From the IMG/VR virus record IMGVR_UViG_3300028553_000121, positions 1 to 29,608 of that record: a DNA stretch of 29,608 nt. The stretch is one strand, 5' to 3'. The first letter of the stretch is position 1. Each line of letters opens with the position of its first letter. The position numbers and the translations under genes are program-made. Under the pieces are notes generated by a model that worked only from the letters and a program-made list of their open reading frames with translations, was not told the origin of the DNA and did no database searches. Positions 6,223 to 12,930 of the stretch are shown piece after piece. The stretch is from a virus.

Positions 6223-6750
6223 ATGAAAAAAATAGTTTATTTAACAGAATCTGATTTATATAGAATCAGTAAAAGAATAATACAAGAAGAAAAAATTGAA
6301 ATTGAGGAAGGTATTTTTGATGGAATTAGTAACATTTACCAAGGATTGAAAGGTGTTTGGAGGGGAGAGGGTTATGATTTTTTTAGGTATTTAAATACTT
6401 TAAAAAATATTGCTAAACAATTAAAAAATTTAGACGCCCCTAATCATAAAATCATGAACAAATTAACTGATTTAAAAAATAAAGTATCTGCGTCAACTAT
6501 GCCACAAGAAAAAAAAGGACAATTAATTTTTGAAATTGAAAAGGCGTTAAAAAATTTCAAAGAATACTCTGAACATATAAATAATATAGATGATATTGCG
6601 ACTCAAAGATTAAAAGGTGTAAACACTTATTCTGAAACCTCAACTCGTGGATTAAACGAACCAAACCCCCTAAATACTACTCAAAATAAGCTACCTCAAC
6701 CTATAGAACCTCCAAGTGATATATCAGAACGAAGATATAGAAGATATTAA
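6223..6750 (+). CDS. Unknown helical protein with shared N-terminal MKKIV-LTE-DL motif
   Basis: 175 residues. The first 20 (MKKIVYLTESDLYRISKR, then IIQE) match the leader at 2162 in 13 of the first 18 positions, while the rest differs, so the N-terminus behaves like a transferable tag. After it come a short GIFDGISNIYQGLKGVWRGEG segment, two long amphipathic helices rich in Lys/Leu/Ile, and a Pro/Asn/Thr-rich disordered tail ending RRYRRY. It contains LTE and IQE, both fitting the (L/I)-x-E sites cut by T4-type prohead proteases. A virion internal protein carried by a capsid-targeting N-terminus is one possible reading; function is otherwise unknown. Confidence 0.7.
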   Translation: MKKIVYLTESDLYRISKRIIQEEKIEIEEGIFDGISNIYQGLKGVWRGEGYDFFRYLNTLKNIAKQLKNLDAPNHKIMNKLTDLKNKVSASTMPQEKKGQLIFEIEKALKNFKEYSEHINNIDDIATQRLKGVNTYSETSTRGLNEPNPLNTTQNKLPQPIEPPSDISERRYRRY

Positions 6751-6751
6751 A

Positions 6752-6777
6752 AAAAGGGACTATTCAGTCCCTTTTTT
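6752..6777. terminator. Bidirectional terminator overlapping the clp stop codon
   Basis: Stem AAAAAGGGACT / AGTCCCTTTTT with ATTC loop. The clp stop codon (complement of 6760-6762) is part of the stem, so this is a compact shared terminator for the convergent genes. Confidence 0.85.
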
Positions 6778-8037
6778 CTTTTTATTCTTCTTTGGTGTCA
6801 TTAACACCACTTTTTCTTCTTCCACTGTAAGTTCATATTTCTCGTTCTCAACTATTTTCCCATTCAAGACTTCCTCAGATATGAAATCCTCAATTTGGTC
6901 TTGTATGGCTCGTTTTATTGGCCTTGCACCATATGTTTCATCAAACCCAACTTTGGATATCAATTCCAATACTTTTTCATCACAAGTAATATTATATTTC
7001 AAACCATTTAATCTGTTTATCAATTTGTCAATTTCAAGTTTAACAATTTGTTTAACTTCTTCTTCTTTTAGGGTATTGAATACAATAACTTCATCTATTC
7101 GGTTTAAGAATTCTGGAGCAAAGAATTTCTTAAGTTCTTTTTTCAACATGTCCCTTTTTTGTTCTTCTTCAATATAAGAATTTGTTGTGGTTTTGAATCC
7201 AACTCCAGTTCCGAATTCTTGGAATTTCTTAACCCCCAAATTTGATGTCATAATGATAATACAATTTTTAAAATTGATTTTTCTTCCTAAGCCATCGGTT
7301 AAATGACCTTCATCCAATACTTGGAGTAAGGTTGAAAATACATCCTTATTTGCCTTTTCAATTTCATCAAATAGAATTACAGAATATGGTTTGTTTTTAA
7401 CCAATTCGGTTAATTGTCCTCCCTCATCATAACCAACATAACCTGGAGGGGCCCCAATCAATCTAGATATTGAATGTTTTTCTTGGTATTCTGACATATC
7501 AACTCTGATTAGATTTTCTTCACTACCAAATATTTCTTTGGCTAATTGTTTGGCTAAATATGTATTGTGTGACAAAATACCGTTAGTATAATATCTCCTA
7601 TTAGAATTTTCATTCAATTCAAGATCATACATAATTTCCTTATAACCTAAATTAGTTATTTCTAACACCTCAGATTCAATTAAATTGCCGTTATTATCAG
7701 ATACCATAACAAACGAACCAATATTTAAATCTTTAACAAAGATTTCAGTTAAACCAATTGGTTCAAAAGTAATTTCATAATATTCGGTAACAAATACAAT
7801 ATGATTATCCGCACATTTAAGTTCTTTACCATCAGATAATTTTAAATGATACACCTCATAAGGGATTGTTTCATGTAATGCCTCAATATCAATAAACCCA
7901 TCATCAGTTAAAACTTCGTATTCGGTTATTTTAGTCGTTTTGGTTATCTTTTTTAATGACTCTAATTCATGTCTATCTAATAAAAAAACATTATCTGAGT
8001 TTTCAATTAAATTCCTTATTTCTTCTAATTTATTCAT
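6760..8037 (-). CDS. ClpC-like AAA+ ATPase, C-terminal half with C-intein
   Basis: 425 residues. Residues 1-158 are the C-terminal half of a split intein and residues 159-425 are the second AAA+ domain from its Walker A Thr onward. The extein starts TYLAKQLA and completes the P-loop GSTGVGK-T left open by the gene at 9662. It then shows the pore loop GYVG (199-202), Walker B VILFDEIEKA (about 220-229), sensor-1 IIIMTSN, arginine-finger region FLNRIDEV and sensor-2 GARPIKRA. A VGF tripeptide follows the SNLG segment, at the place of the ClpP-docking loop of ClpC. The ATG lies 1 nt after the stop of the endonuclease gene, so the two are translationally coupled. Trans-splicing would give a 674-residue ATPase (407 + 267). 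Confidence 0.92.
   Translation of the reverse strand: MNKLEEIRNLIENSDNVFLLDRHELESLKKITKTTKITEYEVLTDDGFIDIEALHETIPYEVYHLKLSDGKELKCADNHIVFVTEYYEITFEPIGLTEIFVKDLNIGSFVMVSDNNGNLIESEVLEITNLGYKEIMYDLELNENSNRRYYTNGILSHNTYLAKQLAKEIFGSEENLIRVDMSEYQEKHSISRLIGAPPGYVGYDEGGQLTELVKNKPYSVILFDEIEKANKDVFSTLLQVLDEGHLTDGLGRKINFKNCIIIMTSNLGVKKFQEFGTGVGFKTTTNSYIEEEQKRDMLKKELKKFFAPEFLNRIDEVIVFNTLKEEEVKQIVKLEIDKLINRLNGLKYNITCDEKVLELISKVGFDETYGARPIKRAIQDQIEDFISEEVLNGKIVENEKYELTVEEEKVVLMTPKKNKKKKGTE
7564..8037 (-). mobile_element. C-intein of the split Clp intein
   Basis: 158 residues. The splicing block B is present as KCADNHIVF with its His. Block F shows GYKEIMYDLELNEN and RRYYTNGIL, and block G ends LSHN directly before Thr (+1) of the extein. 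The first 40 residues (MNKLEEIRNL..) are an extra helical lead-in before EVLTDDGFIDIEAL. The N-part holds only block A, so the split lies unusually early. Confidence 0.9.
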
Positions 8038-8038
8038 C

Positions 8039-8314
8039 TTATTTAGTTAAAAAATTTATACATTTATTTATAATTTCTTGTTTATTACCCCATCTATATT
8101 CTGAATCCCATATAACTAATATTTCAAAACCTTGTTTATTTGCTTGAAATAATTTCTTTTCGTCTTTCTCCCACATTTCTTGTGCTGTAATGTTTTTTCT
8201 AAATGGGTTTGGATAATCCGAAGCATTATATTTATTTGGGTTACCGTGATAATCATCCCCATTGTATTCAATAATTTTTTTATTTTTCAAATCGGTAAAA
8301 TCATATAACCACAC
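8039..8314 (-). CDS. Vsr-like (EDxHD-type) homing endonuclease, apparently 5'-truncated
   Basis: 91 residues from a GTG at 8314. The core motif NKKIIEYNGDDYHGNPNKY and the later AQEMWEKDEKKLFQ and GFEILVIWDSEYRWGN match Vsr-fold homing endonucleases that lie between split intein halves. The reading frame stays open back to 8371, encoding SLPIHNGEYKIEKENGG, which fits as the preceding strand of the same fold (compare the terL endonuclease). That stretch has no start codon and overlaps the end of the N-intein gene in another frame. The gene is therefore probably a remnant or is started at the GTG with a shortened fold. Stop and next ATG are 1 nt apart. Confidence 0.75.
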   Translation of the reverse strand: MWLYDFTDLKNKKIIEYNGDDYHGNPNKYNASDYPNPFRKNITAQEMWEKDEKKLFQANKQGFEILVIWDSEYRWGNKQEIINKCINFLTK

Positions 8315-8336
8315 GCCACCATTTTCTTTTTCTATT

Positions 8337-9662
8337 TTATACTCTCCATTGTGTATCGGTAATGATATTTTCTATTTTTATTGTTTTTATTTCACCAGTT
8401 ATTTTATTTCTAACAATTATTTCCGTATCTCCACTAATACACTTACCCACCCCAGTTGAACCTAAGAATATGAATGAACCAATTGGTTTATTGGGGTCTT
8501 TAATCCCCAATCTATTTCTTCTGATAGCTTTGGCGATTTTCATTACAGCGTCGGATTGACCAATAACTTTTGATGATAAATTATCACCCAATGTTGATAG
8601 TTTATTGGTTTCATCTGAATTCATTTTTGATATTGGTATTTTTGTCATATTGGACACAACCTCATATACTAGCTCAACGGAAATTTCTTTCTTTTCGTTT
8701 AACAAATCGGATTCAAATTTTTTCTTTTCTTCATCTAGTTTATCCAATATTTTAGTTTCCTTATCTCTTAAATCAGCCGCCAATTCATAATTTTGACTTT
8801 TAACAACTTCAATCTTTTGTTGTTTGATATCTTGAGCTTTCTGTTTCAAATCTTCAATAATTTGTGGCATCTTAGTATCAACTTGACTTCTTGCACCAAC
8901 TTCATCAATAATGTCAAAGGCTTTGTCAGGAAATTCTCTATCTGTGATATATCGTTCCGCCAAATCAACACAAAGTTTTAGGACTTCATCGCTATAAGTT
9001 ACTTTATGATAATTTTCATATTTGTCTTTAGTGTTTGTTAAGATATTTAACGTTTCTTTTTTTGTTGAGGGGTCAACAATTACTTTTTGGAATCTTCTTT
9101 CTAATGCCCCATCTTTTTCAAAGTTCTTTCTATATTCATCTAGGGTTGTCGCACCAATACATTGGATTTCCCCTCTTGCTAATGCTGGTTTGAATATGTT
9201 GGAGGCATCTAATGACCCTGATGAATTTCCAGCACCAACTATTTGGTGGATTTCATCAATGAATAGAATTATATTTGGAGCATTTTGAAGTTCATCAATA
9301 ATGATTTTCATTCTTTCTTCAAATTGTCCTCTATATTTTGTTCCAGCGACAATGGATGTCATATCTAGGGACATAATTCTTTTGTCCATTAGATTTCTTG
9401 GACATTCTCCATTTAATATTTTAAGGGCAAGACCCTCTACTATAGCCGTTTTACCGCAACCAGGTTCTCCGATGATAATTGGGTTATTCTTTTTTCTTCT
9501 TGAAAGAATTTGTGCAATTCTAGTTATTTCTCTATCTCTACCTACCACCGGATCTAATTTTCCTTCTTCGGCAAGTTTGATTAAATCTTTTGCAAAGTTA
9601 TTTAACACTGGTGTGTCCCCTTTGCCCTTGTTTGAGTAGTCTCCGTCTTTTGAATCTATCAT
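8337..9662 (-). CDS. ClpC-like AAA+ ATPase, N-terminal half with N-intein
   Basis: 441 residues: 407 of ATPase and 34 of N-intein. It lacks the double Clp-N domain and starts directly before AAA-1, with Walker A GEPGCGKT (65-72), pore loop GTKYRG (107-112), Walker B FIDEIH (134-139) and RRFQKV arginine finger. The linker carries a UVR-like motif (VVKSQNYELAADLRDKE), typical of ClpC rather than ClpB, and no long M-domain. AAA-2 begins near DNLSSKVIGQSDAV and stops inside its Walker A at GSTGVGK, where the intein starts with Cys408. Without splicing the second ATP site cannot form. The role would be unfolding proteins for refolding or degradation with a ClpP-type peptidase; no clpP is in the window. 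Confidence 0.92.
   Translation of the reverse strand: MIDSKDGDYSNKGKGDTPVLNNFAKDLIKLAEEGKLDPVVGRDREITRIAQILSRRKKNNPIIIGEPGCGKTAIVEGLALKILNGECPRNLMDKRIMSLDMTSIVAGTKYRGQFEERMKIIIDELQNAPNIILFIDEIHQIVGAGNSSGSLDASNIFKPALARGEIQCIGATTLDEYRKNFEKDGALERRFQKVIVDPSTKKETLNILTNTKDKYENYHKVTYSDEVLKLCVDLAERYITDREFPDKAFDIIDEVGARSQVDTKMPQIIEDLKQKAQDIKQQKIEVVKSQNYELAADLRDKETKILDKLDEEKKKFESDLLNEKKEISVELVYEVVSNMTKIPISKMNSDETNKLSTLGDNLSSKVIGQSDAVMKIAKAIRRNRLGIKDPNKPIGSFIFLGSTGVGKCISGDTEIIVRNKITGEIKTIKIENIITDTQWRV
8340..8441 (-). mobile_element. N-intein of the split Clp intein (34 residues)
   Basis: Block A is CISGDTEIIV with the nucleophile Cys at 8441-8439, followed by KTIKIENI and a divergent tail TDTQWRV before the stop. 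Block B is missing and is instead at the C-half, so this is a short-N atypical split. The last residues lie in DNA that is open in the endonuclease frame, which suggests the natural end of the N-intein was replaced. Confidence 0.88.
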
Positions 9663-9821
9663 AAGTTTTTTTATTCAATTATAGCCTTTTATTTTACATT
9701 TTCAACAATGATGACAAATTGTCATAGATTAAAAATATATTGCCCAATTATTTGTTTTTTGATTTTTTTGGTATATAATTAGTGTATTAGAGTATATAAT
9801 AAACTTATTAAATAATAATAT
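9663..9821. promoter_or_regulatory. Divergent control region between clp and the UVR gene
   Basis: A 159-nt gap serves two divergent genes. It holds a perfect 15-bp inverted repeat, ATGACAAATTGTCAT (9711-9725), and a T-rich run followed by GGTATATAATTAGTG (about 9766-9783), which may be a promoter for the + strand gene. The palindrome is a candidate operator; no ATATTTAT motif is seen here, so control may differ from the late-type genes. Confidence 0.45.
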
Positions 9822-10247
9822 ATGTCAAACAAAGAATTTAGTAAAAGATTTGAAGAAATTTTAAAAGACTTATTTGGGGAAAAACCATTAGGTAGTTTTT
9901 TTGATAAAATTGATTTAACTGATAATGTCAGTAATTTTAAAAAAATTATGAAGACACCTAAAGATGGTATATTCACGTCAATTATTTTTTTTAACCCAGA
10001 ATCAGATTTCAAAAAATCAAATGAATATCCTCATCAAAAAGTGGTGAATGCCCTTCAAAAAGAACTTGATGAATGTATTAAAGAACAAGACTTTGAACGT
10101 GCGACAATCTTAAGGGATGAGATTAAAAATCTAACCAAAAACAAATCAAAAGTAGCTGACCTCCAAAAAGAATTGGAAAAGGTAATCCAAGAACAAAACT
10201 TTGAACGAGCAATTGAAATCCGTGATGAACTAAAAAAAATTAACTAA
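9822..10247 (+). CDS. Protein with two C-terminal UVR motifs (McsA/UvrB-type)
   Basis: 141 residues. The C-terminal half has two tandem UVR motifs, LQKELDECIKEQDFERATIL-RDEI (about 74-97) and LQKELEKVIQEQNFERAIEI-RDEL (about 115-138), each with the Phe-Glu-Arg-Ala and Arg-Asp-Glu signatures. UVR motifs occur in UvrB/UvrC, in ClpC and in its adaptor McsA, where they mediate protein contacts. The N-terminal half is acidic/basic mixed (FEEILKDLFGEKPLGSFFDK) with no zinc fingers, so it is not a full McsA. It lies divergent to the Clp gene, whose own linker has a UVR motif, so a Clp partner is the favoured guess. A UvrB-type repair link is the alternative. Confidence 0.8.
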   Translation: MSNKEFSKRFEEILKDLFGEKPLGSFFDKIDLTDNVSNFKKIMKTPKDGIFTSIIFFNPESDFKKSNEYPHQKVVNALQKELDECIKEQDFERATILRDEIKNLTKNKSKVADLQKELEKVIQEQNFERAIEIRDELKKIN

Positions 10248-10251
10248 ACCT

Positions 10252-10276
10252 AACCCCCAACTCAATGGGGGTTTTT
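10252..10276 (+). terminator. Rho-independent terminator
   Basis: Stem AACCCCCA / TGGGGGTT with a 6-nt loop and a T-run, just after the stop at 10247. Confidence 0.85.
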
Positions 10277-10289
10277 AAATATTAACACT

Positions 10290-10532
10290 ATGGGAATTTT
10301 AAGAGAAGAAATTAATGGAACAAAAATTATTAATGAAATTCAGTCAAGTAATATAAGAAGAACTGAATTTGATACAGAATCAAAAGAGTTAGTTGTGGAA
10401 TTTAACAACGGACTCAGATATTTGTACGAGAATGTTCCTCATCAACTATACACCCAATTTAGAATGTCCGAATCACAAGGAAAATTTTTCAATTCAAAAA
10501 TTGCAAAATCATTTCAATATAAACGATTGTGA
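10290..10532 (+). CDS. KTSC-domain protein
   Basis: 80 residues. The KTSC pattern is clear: IQSSNIRRTEFDTESKELVV, a FNNGLRYLYENVP turn, LYTQFRMSESQGKFFNSKI and a closing FQYKRL. KTSC domains are small beta-sandwich-like modules common in phages and in lysyl-tRNA-synthetase-associated contexts; their role is not well known. It sits in a tight + strand row with the nucleotidyltransferase, whose motif overlaps just past its stop codon. Confidence 0.8.
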   Translation: MGILREEINGTKIINEIQSSNIRRTEFDTESKELVVEFNNGLRYLYENVPHQLYTQFRMSESQGKFFNSKIAKSFQYKRL

Positions 10533-10536
10533 GAAT

Positions 10537-10544
10537 ATATTTAT
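10537..10544 (+). promoter_or_regulatory. ATATTTAT upstream motif
   Basis: ATATTTATGTATT lies 5 nt before the ATG at 10550, too close for a normal untranslated leader unless transcription starts at or inside the start codon region. Confidence 0.35.
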
Positions 10545-10549
10545 GTATT

Positions 10550-11293
10550 ATGGAATCATTAAAAAATGTAATATCTAGTTTTAATACACAAAAAACATTA
10601 AACCCAAAAATGTGGGTTGATGATGGCACAAAACTTAATCCATCGGTTAGAAGAAATCTTTTGGAAATCGCATATCAATTTATTGATTCATTTGGAATGG
10701 AAGTGGTTATTGACGATATTATTATTACTGGATCAATAGCTAATTACAATTGGTCAAAATACTCTGATGTTGATTTACACATCACAGTTGATTACAGTCA
10801 ATTCCCAAAAGAACTTAAAGATTTATATATGGAATTTTTTGATTTAAAAAAAATTGTTTTTAACCAAAAAAGAGAATTAAAAATGTTTGGGTATGATGTT
10901 GAACTTTATGTTGAAGGGGTTGATGCCGAGGGTATTAGTGGTGGTGTGTATTCGGTTATGAGAGATGAGTGGATTAAAAAACCATCAAAAGAAAATTTAA
11001 AAACTAGTAAAACTGAAATTATTAAAAACTCAAAAAGGTGGATGCGTTTAATTGACACTTTAATTAAAAACTTACAAGGTGAGAGTATTGATGAAATTAA
11101 TAGTGGTGTGAAGGTAATTAAAGACAAGTTAAAAAAATATCGTAAGAGTGGATTGGATAAATCAGGTGAGTTAGGGTTAGAAAATTTGGTGTTTAAAGTT
11201 TTGAGGAGAAATGGTTATATTGAAAAATTATATAATGTACCAGTTAAAATGATTGATAAAAAACTTTCTTTAGATGAAAAAGAAAAGAATTGA
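10550..11293 (+). CDS. Nucleotidyltransferase-fold protein
   Basis: 247 residues from the ATG at 10550; a GTG at 10529 would overlap the previous stop and add only MRIYLCI. The NTase pattern is ITGSIANY (Gly61-Ser62), then SDVDLH with the two metal Asp residues (73 and 75), and YDVELYVEG supplying a third acidic residue (116/118). The C-terminal half is helical and basic (KDKLKKYRKSG). Such proteins transfer nucleotides to proteins, RNA or small molecules; the substrate cannot be read from the sequence. There is no HEPN partner next to it, so a toxin-antitoxin role is not supported. Confidence 0.85.
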   Translation: MESLKNVISSFNTQKTLNPKMWVDDGTKLNPSVRRNLLEIAYQFIDSFGMEVVIDDIIITGSIANYNWSKYSDVDLHITVDYSQFPKELKDLYMEFFDLKKIVFNQKRELKMFGYDVELYVEGVDAEGISGGVYSVMRDEWIKKPSKENLKTSKTEIIKNSKRWMRLIDTLIKNLQGESIDEINSGVKVIKDKLKKYRKSGLDKSGELGLENLVFKVLRRNGYIEKLYNVPVKMIDKKLSLDEKEKN

Positions 11294-11303
11294 TTATTTC
11301 AAT

Positions 11304-11311
11304 ATATTTAT
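11304..11311 (+). promoter_or_regulatory. ATATTTAT upstream motif
   Basis: ATATTTATATTATAAAA is 21 nt before the ATG at 11333 and opens the four-gene row that ends at 15387. Confidence 0.5.
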
Positions 11312-11332
11312 ATTATAAAAACAAAAAAAATT

Positions 11333-12526
11333 ATGGGAAAACTAAGACCTATTGGTAGTGAGAAATTAGAAGGGATGGATAAAATAAGAAGGATGATTGA
11401 GATATCTCAATATAATCTTAATACGCCAAAACCAATTAATGAAGTTTCATCTAATGAATATAGAAAGACCTTGGCTGATGGAAATACTTATCACATTGTT
11501 AAAGAAAGAACTGGATATGTAATTAAAAAAGGACTTTACGAATCAACTGCCGAATATATTGAACCAATCAAAAATAGAAAATTTTATCCTTCATATTCTC
11601 AAGCATTAAAACGTTTGAATTTAATAACAAAAGAGGTAAATATAAATGAGGGTCAAACTAAAAATCTTTCATTGTTTGTTGAAAGTGATGAGCAAATGGA
11701 ATATTATTTGGAAATGGACGAACAAGCTCCTCCTACAGCCCCACCTCCTGTGCCAGCACCAGCTCCCGCTCCAGCACCTACTGATATGCCTCCAGCACCT
11801 GAAGGTGATATGCCGCCTATGCCAGAAGAACCAATGCCTGAACCTGAAGAACCGATGGATATGGGGGACGATGACGATGATGATGAGGATGTTACATTTA
11901 AAACAATTCAAAAAGTAACTGGTAGATTAGCACAAAAAATTAGAACATTCTTGTCTAATGAAGACAACGAAATGACATCACAAGATACGAAATATGTTAT
12001 TAACTCAGTTCTTTCTGCTTTAGATTTATCAACACTTGAAGATGATGATATGGATGAAATTATGGCCAAATTTGAAGGTGGTGAGGAAGATGGTGAAGAA
12101 ATGCCTGAAATGGGTGGAGAAGAAGGAGGAATGGAAGGTGAACAAATGCCACCACCACCAATGCCTGATGAAAGTATGACACCACCACCACCCGCACCAG
12201 AGAGTGAAATTGCGGAATATCGTACACATGGGGCTAGAAAAAACAGACATCAATCTATTGAAGAAGTTTTTGAAGAAGTTTTTTCTGAATCTAAAGTAGA
12301 TAAAGTATTGGGTAAATATTTTGGTAAACAACAACATAAATCAAATAACAATATAGTGTCAAAAATTCAAAATTTATCTGAATCATTTAAACAAGAAACT
12401 CAATCTGTTAAATTTATAAATGAGAATAATGATTTTAGACTTTTGGGTAAAAACAAACAAGGGTATTTAGTATTTGAAAATGATTATGAAAGAATTAGAG
12501 TAAGTCCAAAAGGTAATATTTTATGA
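11333..12526 (+). CDS. Unknown protein with Pro- and Asp/Glu-rich low-complexity segments
   Basis: 397 residues. An N-terminal conserved-looking block (YRKTLADGNTYHIVKERTGY) ends near NRKFYPSYSQALKRLNLI. The centre is low complexity: a Pro/Ala run (PAPAPAPAP), MPP/MPE repeats, and an Asp run (DDDDDDED), with a second acidic MP-rich block near residues 245-290. Two folded-looking segments lie between and after these, the last ending KNKQGYLVFENDYERIRVSP. Its stop overlaps the next start (ATGA at 12523-12526), so translation is coupled. Position ahead of terL and the low-complexity linkers suggest a virion or head-assembly role, but the family is not recognised. Confidence 0.72.
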   Translation: MGKLRPIGSEKLEGMDKIRRMIEISQYNLNTPKPINEVSSNEYRKTLADGNTYHIVKERTGYVIKKGLYESTAEYIEPIKNRKFYPSYSQALKRLNLITKEVNINEGQTKNLSLFVESDEQMEYYLEMDEQAPPTAPPPVPAPAPAPAPTDMPPAPEGDMPPMPEEPMPEPEEPMDMGDDDDDDEDVTFKTIQKVTGRLAQKIRTFLSNEDNEMTSQDTKYVINSVLSALDLSTLEDDDMDEIMAKFEGGEEDGEEMPEMGGEEGGMEGEQMPPPPMPDESMTPPPPAPESEIAEYRTHGARKNRHQSIEEVFEEVFSESKVDKVLGKYFGKQQHKSNNNIVSKIQNLSESFKQETQSVKFINENNDFRLLGKNKQGYLVFENDYERIRVSPKGNIL

Positions 12527-12930
12527 GTTTTTTAATTTATGTTAATAAGTTGGGTTCTAATTACAAAGGTGAAAATTTGTATGAATTCATCTTTTCTGAA
12601 AATATAAATGATGTTTGGGGGGAATCTTGGGATAGTAAACCAGCGAATGGTTACCCATCACCACCAGATTTGGAATTTATATCCAAAGTTGGATTATTAA
12701 AAAATGTTTTAGATTTTGAAGTTTTACAAAATTCTGATACATTTTCAATGTTTGATGGAGTGGAAGATGTTATAGCATTAGGTTGGGAGAAAGAATCAGA
12801 ATCTGTAAATTTTGAAAAGGATAAAAGATTAGTATTTAGATTTGGGGATACCATTGAAAGTGTTAAAAATAAACTATACGAAAGAGATATCGTTTTAGAG
12901 TTTGAAAAAAAAGTTCAATATGAATCTTAA
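12523..12930 (+). CDS. Unknown 135-residue protein
   Basis: Starts MSFLIYVNKLGSNYKGENLY and overlaps the stop of the preceding gene by ATGA. Mixed alpha/beta with a conserved-looking core: VWGESWDSKPANGYPSPPDL, then a ALGWEKES region and a C-terminal IESVKNKLYERDIVLEFE. No signal peptide, membrane segment or known motif is visible. The tight coupling on both sides (the next ATG is at 12920, inside this gene) means the products are probably made in fixed proportion. Confidence 0.75.
   Translation: MSFLIYVNKLGSNYKGENLYEFIFSENINDVWGESWDSKPANGYPSPPDLEFISKVGLLKNVLDFEVLQNSDTFSMFDGVEDVIALGWEKESESVNFEKDKRLVFRFGDTIESVKNKLYERDIVLEFEKKVQYES

Noticed and set aside
12029-12337. Long antisense open frame opposite the acidic gene
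   Set aside because: It is the mirror of Glu/Asp/Pro-rich codons, with a His/Phe/Trp-rich composition unlike a real protein and no start context. The same applies to antisense frames at 6716-7177, 9022-9288, 9301-9639, 13763-14071, 25817-26245 and 26235-26429.
12902-12919. TTG at 12902 as start of the Cys-cluster protein
   Set aside because: An ATG in the same frame is 18 nt downstream at 12920, and TTG starts are not otherwise needed in this window.
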